In this document: positions 6,863 through 14,325 of the stretch, piece after piece | How the letters are laid out: every line of letters begins with the position of its first letter | Numbering within the stretch: position 1 is the stretch's first letter | Assembly: GCA_000437915.1 (NCBI GenBank) | Contig: FR900991.1 | Location: forward strand, 1 to 18,499 | DNA from: Subdoligranulum sp. CAG:314 | GTDB lineage: Bacteria; Bacillota; Clostridia; Christensenellales; CAG-314 | Length of the DNA: 18,499 bases | Direction of reading: 5' to 3' | Notes under the pieces: generated by a model | The model's input: the letters and a program-made list of their open reading frames with translations, nothing else | Database searches by the model: none | Told to the model about the DNA's origin: nothing | Translations under genes and position numbers: made by a program

Positions 6863-6957
6863 TGGCGGAGAAGATGGGATTTGAACCCATGCATCACGTT
6901 TATTTGCGATCTACTCCCTTAGCAGGGGAGCCCCTTGAGCCACTTGGGTACTTCTCC
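6863..6957 (-). tRNA. tRNA-Ser (anticodon GCU)
   Basis: This is a 95-nt class II tRNA on the minus strand. The acceptor stem is GGAGAAG (from 6957) pairing with CTTCTCC (ending 6867), followed by discriminator G and an encoded CCA (6865-6863). The T-arm contains GGGTTCAAATCCC. The anticodon loop is CTGCTAA with anticodon GCU (plus-strand 6921-6923). The long variable arm (TAGATCGCAAATAAACGTG region) is the hallmark of tRNA-Ser. It reads serine AGC/AGU codons. Confidence 0.95.
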
Positions 6958-6988
6958 AACTGTGCTGCCGAACGAAGTCGGCTTGATT

Positions 6989-7017
6989 ATGATAACACAA
7001 AAATCGGAAATAGTCAA
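6989..7017 (-). promoter_or_regulatory. Promoter of tRNA-Ser
   Basis: On the minus strand: -35 TTGACT (7017-7012), exact 17-bp spacer, -10 TATCAT (6994-6989). The tRNA 5' end is 31 nt further on, so a short processed leader is expected. Confidence 0.8.
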
Positions 7018-7209
7018 AGCCTTTTGGCAACAAGAAACGAAAAATTTTGGTTTGTTTTTGCTGCGGCGGCAAGGTTAGAGGATTTTAAAATATTTTTGCG
7101 TTTTTTGACAACTACCGTCACATCGACATGAATTTTGCAATATTATGAAAAAAATGGTCGATATGAAGCGGTAAAAAGGAATAAAAATAAAATTCGAGTG
7201 TTTGAAAAA
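7018..7209. other. AT-rich intergenic stretch, nothing recognised
   Basis: Between the tRNA promoter and the leader-peptide promoter I see no ORF with a ribosome binding site. A TTGACA at 7105-7110 has no acceptable -10 at 16-18 bp. Confidence 0.3.
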
Positions 7210-7238
7210 TTGACAATCGGTTTGATTGTTGATAAAAT
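7210..7238 (+). promoter_or_regulatory. Sigma-A promoter of the leader-peptide unit and probably the surface operon
   Basis: -35 TTGACA (7210-7215), exact 17-bp spacer, -10 TAAAAT (7233-7238). A 6-bp inverted repeat ACAATC/GATTGT (7213-7229) lies across the -35 and spacer and could be an operator. No better promoter is visible between the following terminator and the ATG at 7440, so it probably also feeds the surface operon by read-through. Confidence 0.75.
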
Positions 7239-7271
7239 AAATAAAACTTTAAAACTTCGGGGGATTTGCAA

Positions 7272-7310
7272 ATGTTCAATAATAAATATTTTATTTTTAT
7301 TTCCTCTTGA
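7272..7310 (+). CDS. 12-residue leader peptide candidate (MFNNKYFIFISS)
   Basis: ATG at 7272 is preceded by GGGGGA (7259-7264) at a 7-nt spacing, a strong ribosome binding site. The 12 codons encode MFNNKYFIFISS, rich in Phe (3) and Ile (2), and stop 3 nt before a perfect terminator hairpin. Promoter, short ORF and terminator together span about 130 nt. This is the usual geometry of a translation-controlled attenuator. Alternatives are a tiny hydrophobic secreted or toxic peptide, or a small RNA with a chance ORF. The start codon lies in a 10-bp palindrome (ATTTGCAAAT, 7264-7273), and CAAATGTT at 7269-7276 is complementary to AACATTTG after the terminator, a possible alternative pairing. Confidence 0.45.
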   Translation: MFNNKYFIFISS

Positions 7311-7313
7311 TTG

Positions 7314-7337
7314 CGCAGGCTTTCGCCTGCGTTTTTT
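7314..7337 (+). terminator. Intrinsic terminator / attenuator before the surface operon
   Basis: CGCAGGC (7314-7320) TTTC GCCTGCG (7325-7331), a perfect 7-bp GC-rich stem, is followed by six T's. It lies 102 nt before the first large lipoprotein gene. Confidence 0.85.
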
Positions 7338-7385
7338 CTTTATTCTGTTTCACGAAAGATAAAACATTTGAAAAATATTTCAGCC

Positions 7386-7404
7386 AAGCGACTGTACGTC
7401 GCTT
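7386..7404 (+). other. 5'-UTR hairpin before the first lipoprotein gene
   Basis: AAGCGAC / GTCGCTT with loop TGTAC, followed by A-rich sequence and no T-tract, so it is not a terminator on this strand. It may stabilise the mRNA or be a processing site. Confidence 0.35.
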
Positions 7405-7439
7405 AAAATAAACCAAAAAATAAAAAAGGAGAGAGAAAA

Positions 7440-7784
7440 ATGAAAAAGAAAAAGGCATTGATGATTGTTTTGGCGGTGTTGCTGCTGGGGCTTGCGGGGC
7501 TTATGCTGTCGGGATGCGAGCGCGACAGGGAGCTTGCCGCGCCCACGGGGCTTGAAATCACAAACGACGTGTTGACTTGGAAGGCTGTGGAGGGAGCAGA
7601 CGGCTACACGGTGGAAATCAACGGAGAGGAGTACAAAACGCAAAACAACAGTCTGGATTTGTTTGAAATCACAAACAAATACGGCGCCTACGAGATAAGG
7701 GTAGCCGCCGACAGCGTGACGGAGGGCGTGTTAAGCTCCGATTGGTCGGAGCAAACAAGCCTGACTCTGACCATGCCCGACTGG
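7440..7784 (+). repeat. Constant block of A genes, copy 1
   Basis: These 345 nt covering signal peptide and FN3-like domain match 10867-11211 with about ten substitutions and no indel. 113 of 115 residues are identical (L15/A15 and T109/N109 differ). Similarity drops sharply afterwards. Confidence 0.9.
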
Positions 7785-9509
7785 TTCGGATTTATGCCGA
7801 CCGACGACGGAAAGGGCTGGGAAGCGGTAGTTATCGACGCGACCAAAGCGCAAGGCAAGGTCATAATCCCCGCTTATGTCCAAGACAAGGCGGTAGTCGA
7901 GGTGCGCTTTAAGGGTTGCACAGGTCTCACGGGAGTTATATTTCCCGACACTGTGGAGTACATATCGGGATTTGAAAATTGTCAAAATCTCACGCGCGTG
8001 CGCTGGTCGGCGGGGCTTAAAAAGATAAAATTAGGCGCTTTTGACGGGACGGCATTGGAGACGCTTGTTCTGCCCGAGGGGGTGGAAATGCTTGAAAACG
8101 CTTTTCAAAATTGCACCCGGCTCAAAAGCGTGAGTCTGCCCTCTACGCTTACAAAAATAGGAAATTCCAGCGGAGTGCCGCCTTTTAGCGGCTGTCACAG
8201 CCTTGAAAGCATAGAGATAGCGGAGGGCAACGAGGTTTACGCAAGCGACGGCAACTGTATCATGCGCAAGGCGGACAACACGCTTGTGTTCGGCTGCAAA
8301 GCGAGCAAAATCCCGTCTTACACCGAGCACATAGGAAACCACGCTTTTCGTGACTCGGGCGCGGAAAGCATAGCTTTGCCCGAGGGCGTGACTTCGATAG
8401 GAAACTTTGCTTTTACCGACAACGACCGTTTGAAGGAAATAGCTTTGCCGCAAAGTCTCACAAGCATAGACCACTACGCCTTTTCCTGTTGCTTTGCGCT
8501 TGGCAAAATAGCAATCCCCGACGGCGTGACCGAGTTGCCTTACGGACTTTTTGCCTGTTGCACGGAGCTTAAAGAGGTTGCTCTTGGCGCAAAGACAGAA
8601 AAAATCGGCACGAGCGTTTTCAGGCTGTGCGGCAAGCTCGAAAGGATAACAATATCCGAAAGCAATGCGCATTTCAAAAGCGCAGCCGACGGCAGATTTT
8701 TGCTGAATAAAACGGGCGATACGCTTGTTTTGGGTTGCCAAGACGGAGCAATCCCCGACGGCGTGAAAAAAATAGGGGAAAAAGCGTTTGAGGGCAGAAC
8801 AGGTTTGAAAGAAATAGATTTCAACGAAGTCGAGGAAATCGGAGAACATGCTTTTGCCATGTGCGCGGGGCTTGATCGGCTCAAGCTCACGTCTGCTGTC
8901 AGGACAATAGGGGACGGCGCGTTTCAAAGCTGCATAGGTCTGTCCACCGTCAGAATACCCGACGGAGTGCAGTCAATCGGCAGCGCCGCGTTTTTATGCT
9001 TGACACAAAAAATAGCTTTGAGGGAGAGGTCGATGGCAACAATGGATGGCATACTAAGAAAAACTCCGCTCGTGCTGGTTGTGCCCGAGAGCGTGGAGCA
9101 GTTTTCGATTTACGACAACTGTACCGTTTACACGGAATATTCGTCATCTCCGACGGGTTGGAGCGTAAATTACGGCAGCGTTGCGGTGTGGGGGTGCGAG
9201 CTTGGTTATGACGACGACGGCTTGCCCTACGTCCTGTCCGCTCCCAATACTTTCAGCGGAGACGGATATTTAATGCACGTGCGCGACGGCTTTCGTTTTG
9301 CGGGCTGGGCAACGGAACCGAATGGAGAGGCGGCGTTTCCTTCGTTTGAAAAGAGCCTTGAGTTCGAGCCGTTTGGCGTAGATGAGGAAGAAAAATTTTA
9401 TTTGTACAAAAAGACGTTTTACTTTTCCGCCTCCATGACGGAAGAACAGTGCAAAGAGGCAGCCCTTTCGGGGGCGGAGAGGCTTTACGCCGTGTGGGAA
9501 AAAATTTAA
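7440..9509 (+). CDS. BspA-type LRR lipoprotein with FN3-like domain (A1)
   Basis: This 689-residue surface lipoprotein has a signal peptide with lipobox L-S-G-C (cysteine C26). Residues about 33-115 look like a fibronectin type III domain (AAPTGLEITNDVLTWKAVEGADGYTVEI, here shown in part: APTGLEI, WKAVEGADGYTVEI). Residues about 140-520 hold BspA/LRR_5-type leucine-rich repeats of about 23 residues (LPEGVTSIGNFAFTDNDRLKEIAL), interrupted twice by YASDGNCIMRK-type inserts. Residues about 606-689 end with a GW-type module (FRFAGWATEPNG ... RLYAVWEKI). AGGAG (7427-7431) sets the ATG start. It is the first gene of the A-B-A-B operon, and its first 345 nt are nearly identical to those of the third gene. 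BspA repeats in other bacteria bind host or matrix proteins; a binding role at the cell surface is likely, the ligand unknown. Confidence 0.88.
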   Translation: MKKKKALMIVLAVLLLGLAGLMLSGCERDRELAAPTGLEITNDVLTWKAVEGADGYTVEINGEEYKTQNNSLDLFEITNKYGAYEIRVAADSVTEGVLSSDWSEQTSLTLTMPDWFGFMPTDDGKGWEAVVIDATKAQGKVIIPAYVQDKAVVEVRFKGCTGLTGVIFPDTVEYISGFENCQNLTRVRWSAGLKKIKLGAFDGTALETLVLPEGVEMLENAFQNCTRLKSVSLPSTLTKIGNSSGVPPFSGCHSLESIEIAEGNEVYASDGNCIMRKADNTLVFGCKASKIPSYTEHIGNHAFRDSGAESIALPEGVTSIGNFAFTDNDRLKEIALPQSLTSIDHYAFSCCFALGKIAIPDGVTELPYGLFACCTELKEVALGAKTEKIGTSVFRLCGKLERITISESNAHFKSAADGRFLLNKTGDTLVLGCQDGAIPDGVKKIGEKAFEGRTGLKEIDFNEVEEIGEHAFAMCAGLDRLKLTSAVRTIGDGAFQSCIGLSTVRIPDGVQSIGSAAFLCLTQKIALRERSMATMDGILRKTPLVLVVPESVEQFSIYDNCTVYTEYSSSPTGWSVNYGSVAVWGCELGYDDDGLPYVLSAPNTFSGDGYLMHVRDGFRFAGWATEPNGEAAFPSFEKSLEFEPFGVDEEEKFYLYKKTFYFSASMTEEQCKEAALSGAERLYAVWEKI

Positions 9510-9665
9510 ATTCAAGCCGAAAGGCTGAAAATATTTTATTTAAAAAGGAGAAACAAAAATGAAAAAGAACACAAGAAAAACGAGAACATTGGCTTTGACG
9601 CTTGCCCTTTGTCTGGCATTGGTCTGCTTTGCGCCCGCCGCGCTTGTTTGCGCCTCGACCGATTT
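9471..9665 (+). repeat. Constant A/B junction block, copy 1
   Basis: It covers the last codons of A1 (AERLYAVWEKI), the 49-nt spacer and the first 35 codons of B1, and is nearly identical to 12979-13171. The spacer has a small AGCC-GAAA-GGCT hairpin (9515-9526) and AAAGGAG. Confidence 0.9.
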
Positions 9666-10806
9666 AGAACCGCTTGCACCGTTGGTTTATGAAAACATTT
9701 ATTATTTCAGCGATTATGACTGTGCAAGCAATTTTTACAATCAGGTTTTGCTGAACATACAAGGCGTGAACAGCGTTCATTTCGAGCAAATCGAGTTTGA
9801 AGGACTTAATACGCTGCAAAACATGTACAGCTTAGGCGTTTTTAACAGTGTGGAAGACTCGCTGGTGATAATGGAGCTGAGAAGTATGAGTCAAGAAAAT
9901 TATGCTTTGCTGGAAGACGTTTTTGACGTCCTGAAAACCAACGGATGCAAAATTATGTTTCTCAACGGCGTGGAGGAGGTCAAAATGCTGCCTATGTGGC
10001 AGAGCGACTTTTACTCGACGGACGACAACAGATTTCTTGAATCCGCGGACATACACGTAAATCTGGATATTTTCAGCGTATTTATCGATACCATATTCGA
10101 GATGTACGAGGATGACGCAGGTATGGACAGCGTTACCATTCTGCTTGACGGCAGCTTTTTGTGGAACGAATTGTCGTATTACGGCTTTCCGGGGTACATA
10201 AACGGTTGGGGAGACAGGTATTATGAAAACTATTCTTACGCCGGAGATACCTTTGACTATCATATACTGAGATATATCCGTTATTATATGCAGGGGGCAG
10301 GCGGGTATAATTCGTTGTTGGATTTTATGAATTATATGCAAATAAAAATTTTCTGTTACGCAGGAAACGATACTTATATGAATCTGCTTACGGGAGAAAT
10401 TTATTGCACGGACGGATGGGACAGCTATGAATTTTACGAAGCGGCGGCAAACGAGTTTGTTTTTGCAATCGGAACGTCGTTTAAGGGAAAAGATTATCTT
10501 GACGAGTGGTTGAATTCTCTGGTTGAATACATGGAAATGACGGAATGGGATTTTCCCGTTTATTTTTACAACGGCAGTGATTTGACAATCGACAACGCTC
10601 CGTCCGAATTTTATGAAATACACGGCACAAACTATTTTGAGTTTAACATTTTGCCCGACATAATCCGCGCCCTTGCCTGCGACGCGGACATGAGCGTTTA
10701 CGACAACTGGGCGGGCAGATGTTTTGTCACGCACAAGCCCATTTATGCGGGCGAAGGCGGCTGGCTCAATATGTATATGAGATTTTTGCCTGTTTTGCCG
10801 ATTTAA
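9559..10806 (+). CDS. Secreted protein of unknown family (B1)
   Basis: This 415-residue protein has a Sec signal peptide (MKKNTRKTRT, hydrophobic core, likely cleavage after V-C-A at residue 32). The cysteine is not in a proper lipobox and no LPXTG or membrane anchor is seen, so the protein is probably released or held by its partners. The mature part is acidic and rich in Tyr, Phe and Asp. It is clearly a paralogue of B2: shared segments include YYFSD, GCKIMFLNGVEE, a DIHVNLDIFSVFIDTI stretch and a C-terminal VYDNWAGR. I do not recognise a known domain or catalytic motif. AAAGGAG (9544-9550) sets the start. It follows A1 by 49 nt in the same operon, and its constant pairing with an LRR lipoprotein suggests the two work together at the surface. 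Confidence 0.8.
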   Translation: MKKNTRKTRTLALTLALCLALVCFAPAALVCASTDLEPLAPLVYENIYYFSDYDCASNFYNQVLLNIQGVNSVHFEQIEFEGLNTLQNMYSLGVFNSVEDSLVIMELRSMSQENYALLEDVFDVLKTNGCKIMFLNGVEEVKMLPMWQSDFYSTDDNRFLESADIHVNLDIFSVFIDTIFEMYEDDAGMDSVTILLDGSFLWNELSYYGFPGYINGWGDRYYENYSYAGDTFDYHILRYIRYYMQGAGGYNSLLDFMNYMQIKIFCYAGNDTYMNLLTGEIYCTDGWDSYEFYEAAANEFVFAIGTSFKGKDYLDEWLNSLVEYMEMTEWDFPVYFYNGSDLTIDNAPSEFYEIHGTNYFEFNILPDIIRALACDADMSVYDNWAGRCFVTHKPIYAGEGGWLNMYMRFLPVLPI

Positions 10807-10866
10807 AAAGGGCGGCGCAGTGAAGTGTAGGCGCATTTGAATTTTCAAATAAAAAAGGAGAGAAAA

Positions 10867-11211
10867 ATGAAAAAGAAAAAGGCATTGATGATTGTTTTGG
10901 CGGTGTTGGCTTTGGGGCTTGCGGGGCTTATGCTGTCGGGATGCGAGCGTGACAGAGAGCTTGCCGCGCCCACGGGGCTTGAAATCACAAACGACGTGTT
11001 GACTTGGAAGGCTGTGGAGGGAGCAGACGGCTACACGGTGGAAATCAACGGAGAGGAGTACAAAACACAAAACAACAGTCTGGATTTGTTTGAAATCACA
11101 AACAAATACGGCGCCTACGAGATAAGGGTAGCCGCCGACAGCGTGACGGAGGGTGTGTTAAGCTCCGACTGGTCGGAGCAAACAAGCCTGAATCTGACCA
11201 TGCCCGACTGG
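10867..11211 (+). repeat. Constant block of A genes, copy 2
   Basis: Partner of 7440-7784 (about 97 percent identical, no indel). The preceding spacer also shares AAATAAAAAAGGAGAGA with the first copy. Confidence 0.9.
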
Positions 11212-13017
11212 CTTCAGGTTTATCAGACGGCGGACGAAAAGGGTTTCGAGCTTTGCGTCGTTGACAAGACCAAAGCGCAAGGCAAGCTGATTGTTCCGAG
11301 TTTTATCAACGGCAAAGCCGTCGTGGGAATCAGGGCAAACGGTTTTTACGAGTGCACGGGTCTCACGGGGCTTATACTCCCCGACACGGTGGAGTACATA
11401 GACGTAAACGCTTTTTGGGGCTGCGAGGAACTCACGCGCGTGCGTTGGTCGGCGGGGTTGAGAAAAATAAACTCAGGAGCCTTTGACTGTACGGGATTGG
11501 AGACGCTTGTTCTGCCCGAGGGCGTGACCTTTTTGGGAGGAAACGCGTTCGGTCATGCAAAACTGAAATCGGTAAGTCTCCCGTCCACTGTCGCCAAAAT
11601 GACGGCTACAAACGAAAAATCGGATGCCAATCCGTTTGCTTTTTGCGAAAATCTTGAAGAAATTTACGTTGCCGAGGGCAACAAGGCTTACAAAAGCGAC
11701 GGCAACTGCGTCATGCGCAGGGAGGACAACACGCTTGTCGCAGGCTGCAAAAAAAGCAAAATCCCGTCTTACACCGAGCACATAGGTCGCTCCGCGTTTC
11801 AAGGCGCCGCGTTGGAAAGCGTAGCTTTGCCCGAGGGCGTGACTTCGATAGAAGACTCTGCTTTTGCCCACAACGACCGTTTGAAGGAAATAACTCTGCC
11901 GCAAAGTCTCACAAGCATAGGCAAGTATGCTTTTTTATGGTGCGCCGCGCTTGGCAAAATAGCAATCCCCGACGGCGTGACGAGTGTAGGCGACAATGCG
12001 TTTTCCACCTGCGTCTCGTTGAAAGAGCTTGCTTTGGGCGCGGAGCTTTTGAACGCGGGGTGCGGATTGACGGAGCTTTGCGTCGCTCTTGAAAAAATAA
12101 CCGTGTCCGAAAACAACGAATCTTTTTCCGGCGAGGGCAACTGTCTGACGCGAAAAGCGGACAGCACGGTGATTGCGGGGTGCGCTTCGAGCAAGATTCC
12201 CGCAGGCACGGAGCAAATAGGCGAATACGCCTTTTGCGGGCAGACGCAGCTTGGCGCAATAGATTTTCCCGACGGATTGAAAAAAATAGGACACTATGCG
12301 TTTTCCTGCACGGGACTGAAAGAACTCAAACTGCCGCGCGGATTGCAAAGAATCGGCAGCCACGCTTTTGGAAACTGCATAGAACTCGAACACGTGCAAA
12401 TCCCCGACAGCGTGACTTACATCGGGACAAACGCTTTTGTATGCGAACAGGAAATCGGAACATATTATGTTTGCACAAGTATGACTGCCGTCATAACCGA
12501 CAGTTTGACGGAGTTGAAAGAAGAAACTTTTATTTCCTCATGCACAATATACACTTCGCATACGGCTATGCCCGACGGGTGGAAGAACGCTTTGCTTGTT
12601 GACGGTTTTCGACAAGCTCCAAAAGTCGTTTGGGGGTGCGAGCTTGCGCTTGACGACGACGGTTTGCCTTACGTTGTGTCTGCGCCGTTAAATTTACATG
12701 AGGTAACAGCTCATTATCTGGCGACAAGCATAACGGGATACGCGCCTGAGCGGAACGGTTGGGTTTTCAAGGGCTGGGCGACGGAGCCTCAAGGTGAAGC
12801 GGAGTTTGTTCCTCAAAAAACCGAGCTTGAATTCAATCCTGTTTTGCCTGAGCGTCTGGATTTTCGGCTTTCGACTGCTAGGCTCGACGTAAGGGTTTTG
12901 CTGTATTTTTACGACAAGACGTATGAGAAACAAATAAATTCGATTGGGCAGGAACAGCTTGAACAGCTTTACGAAGCGGGGGCGGAGAGGCTCTACGCCG
13001 TGTGGGAAAAAATTTAA
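10867..13017 (+). CDS. BspA-type LRR lipoprotein with FN3-like domain (A2)
   Basis: This 716-residue paralogue of A1 has the same lipobox (L-S-G-C, C26) and FN3-like domain (about 33-115). LRR_5/BspA repeats span about 140-530 (LPEGVTSIEDSAFAHNDRLK, IPDSVTYIGTNAF), again with YKSDGNCVMRR-type inserts. A C-terminal GW module (WVFKGWATEPQG ... RLYAVWEKI) is about 20 residues longer than in A1. The ATG at 10867 is preferred over an upstream in-frame TTG because AAAGGAG (10854-10860) lies six bases before it and the signal peptide aligns with A1. It follows B1 by 60 nt with no promoter or terminator in between. The LRR part has diverged strongly from A1 while the N terminus is nearly unchanged, which suggests different ligands displayed from the same export and stalk part. 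Confidence 0.88.
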   Translation: MKKKKALMIVLAVLALGLAGLMLSGCERDRELAAPTGLEITNDVLTWKAVEGADGYTVEINGEEYKTQNNSLDLFEITNKYGAYEIRVAADSVTEGVLSSDWSEQTSLNLTMPDWLQVYQTADEKGFELCVVDKTKAQGKLIVPSFINGKAVVGIRANGFYECTGLTGLILPDTVEYIDVNAFWGCEELTRVRWSAGLRKINSGAFDCTGLETLVLPEGVTFLGGNAFGHAKLKSVSLPSTVAKMTATNEKSDANPFAFCENLEEIYVAEGNKAYKSDGNCVMRREDNTLVAGCKKSKIPSYTEHIGRSAFQGAALESVALPEGVTSIEDSAFAHNDRLKEITLPQSLTSIGKYAFLWCAALGKIAIPDGVTSVGDNAFSTCVSLKELALGAELLNAGCGLTELCVALEKITVSENNESFSGEGNCLTRKADSTVIAGCASSKIPAGTEQIGEYAFCGQTQLGAIDFPDGLKKIGHYAFSCTGLKELKLPRGLQRIGSHAFGNCIELEHVQIPDSVTYIGTNAFVCEQEIGTYYVCTSMTAVITDSLTELKEETFISSCTIYTSHTAMPDGWKNALLVDGFRQAPKVVWGCELALDDDGLPYVVSAPLNLHEVTAHYLATSITGYAPERNGWVFKGWATEPQGEAEFVPQKTELEFNPVLPERLDFRLSTARLDVRVLLYFYDKTYEKQINSIGQEQLEQLYEAGAERLYAVWEKI

Positions 13018-13171
13018 ATTCAAGCCGAGAGGCTGAAAATATTTTATTTAAAAAGGAGAAAAAAATGAAAAAGAACACAAGAAAAACGAGAACATTGGCT
13101 TTGACGCTTGCCCTTTGTCTGGCATTGGTCTGCTTTGCGCCCGCCGCGCTTGTTTGCGCCTCGACCGATTT
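12979..13171 (+). repeat. Constant A/B junction block, copy 2
   Basis: Partner of 9471-9665. It differs by a 2-nt indel before the B start codon and very few substitutions (for example GAAA versus GAGA in the hairpin loop). Confidence 0.9.
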
Positions 13172-14258
13172 TGAACCGCCCGAGGTCTTTCCGTATGACG
13201 AAGTCTATTATTTCAGCGACGGTTATATTGGGGAGGTGGATGCAAATTTCTCAAAAATCTCTTCCGAATTGACGGTGAGGTATCTAAATGTGCCTTACCT
13301 GCATAAGTGCCCTTACAGCCTGACGGAATCGGATTATTCGCCTTATAGATATGAGGTTGAGGAAAACTCCGTCGTCATTTTTGAAAAGACGACGTGGGGA
13401 AAGGGATACGCCGCGCTTACGGATACGAATGATACCCTTAGCGACCTGTTTTCGTCCTGGCGGAGCGACGGCTGCAAGGTGATTTTCGTAAACGGCGTGG
13501 AGGAATCGAGACTGCTCGGGCTTGCCCTCGACTACGACACGTCGCCGTACACCGAGTTTCTGCAATATGTTGATATACATATAAACACGGATATGTTCAC
13601 GCTTTTTATGGATAATATTTTAAGAATCCAATTCGATTACGAGCCGATAAACAATTTTTGCTTCGTGCTTGACGAAACTTTCGGAGATGATTTGATAGAA
13701 TTCATAGACAGTTGGATTTTTGAGGATTATATTCTTAATTATATGATAATGACCGACGGGAGGCGGATAGAAGAATTAGGACTGTTCGATTATTTGGAAG
13801 AGAACAATATCAATTTCCTGTTTTACGACGGAAGCTCGTTCGATTCTCTTATTCAAGCAACGGAAGGACGGACTGAATCTAATATGTGCGCGATAGGCAC
13901 AAACGGTCTCGGCAACGCATACGCCGAACTGTGGCTGTCCGACATGACAGACTTGCGCGAAATGAAGGACGAAAACTTTGCAATCTATGAATATCTGTAT
14001 CCCGATTGGAGCGAGGGCGTTTGGAGCTATTACGACAGCGTGAAAATGGCTTGGGCTGCAAAATTGTATTATCTCGACGAGTTCTGGGACATATTTGACG
14101 CGGTGGGATTTGAAGAAGATTTGACTGTATTTGACAACTGGTACGGCAGGAGCGGGGTTATTACCTACAAGCCCTTTGTCGGAGAAGACGGCTGGATGAG
14201 AGGGTTTAAAAAACATTATATCTTGCTTGACGACGAGTGGGAGGATTTGTACTTCTGA
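13065..14258 (+). CDS. Secreted protein of unknown family (B2)
   Basis: This 397-residue paralogue of B1 shares its first 35 residues including the Sec signal peptide (cleavage after V-C-A, residue 32); after that only scattered motifs are kept (YYFSD, GCKVIFVNGVEE, DIHINTDMFTLFMDNI, VFDNWYGR). The ATG at 13065 is chosen because AAGGAG (13053-13058) precedes it and the signal peptide aligns with B1; an in-frame upstream start at 13002 would lie inside A2. No anchor is seen, and the C terminus is acidic (DDEWEDLYF). It is the last gene of the operon, followed by a perfect terminator. Function unknown. The duplication together with its A partner supports an A/B functional pair. Confidence 0.8.
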   Translation: MKKNTRKTRTLALTLALCLALVCFAPAALVCASTDFEPPEVFPYDEVYYFSDGYIGEVDANFSKISSELTVRYLNVPYLHKCPYSLTESDYSPYRYEVEENSVVIFEKTTWGKGYAALTDTNDTLSDLFSSWRSDGCKVIFVNGVEESRLLGLALDYDTSPYTEFLQYVDIHINTDMFTLFMDNILRIQFDYEPINNFCFVLDETFGDDLIEFIDSWIFEDYILNYMIMTDGRRIEELGLFDYLEENNINFLFYDGSSFDSLIQATEGRTESNMCAIGTNGLGNAYAELWLSDMTDLREMKDENFAIYEYLYPDWSEGVWSYYDSVKMAWAAKLYYLDEFWDIFDAVGFEEDLTVFDNWYGRSGVITYKPFVGEDGWMRGFKKHYILLDDEWEDLYF

Positions 14259-14268
14259 CGCGACTTAA

Positions 14269-14302
14269 AAACCCCCGCCCGCTTTTACGCGGGCGGGGGT
14301 TT
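14269..14302. terminator. Bidirectional intrinsic terminator
   Basis: A perfect 14-bp stem, AAACCCCCGCCCGC (14269-14282) / GCGGGCGGGGGTTT (14289-14302), loop TTTTAC. T-rich tails occur on both strands (TTTCCTTATTT on plus, TTTTTAAG on minus). It separates the surface operon from the convergent DUF819 gene. Confidence 0.92.
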
Positions 14303-14325
14303 CCTTATTTGAAATTCCGTTAAAC

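Noticed and set aside
6863..6890. tRNA-Ser 3' end as an integration (att) site
   Set aside because: No second copy of the tRNA 3' sequence and no integrase is present in the window, so island boundaries cannot be supported.
6862..7131. 89-residue plus-strand ORF through the tRNA region
   Set aside because: It is antisense to the tRNA-Ser gene and its promoter.
7135..7362. 75-residue ORF with TTG start
   Set aside because: No ribosome binding site, and it runs through a sigma-A promoter and an intrinsic terminator; the 12-codon ORF in another frame fits the signals better.
8031..8927. 298-residue minus-strand ORF inside the first large lipoprotein gene
   Set aside because: It is antisense to well-supported LRR coding sequence, has no ribosome binding site, and its composition mirrors the repeat codons of the plus strand.
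9832..11070. 412-residue minus-strand ORF across B1 and the start of A2
   Set aside because: It is antisense to two genes with signal peptides and ribosome binding sites, its start lies in the duplicated A block, and no domain is evident.
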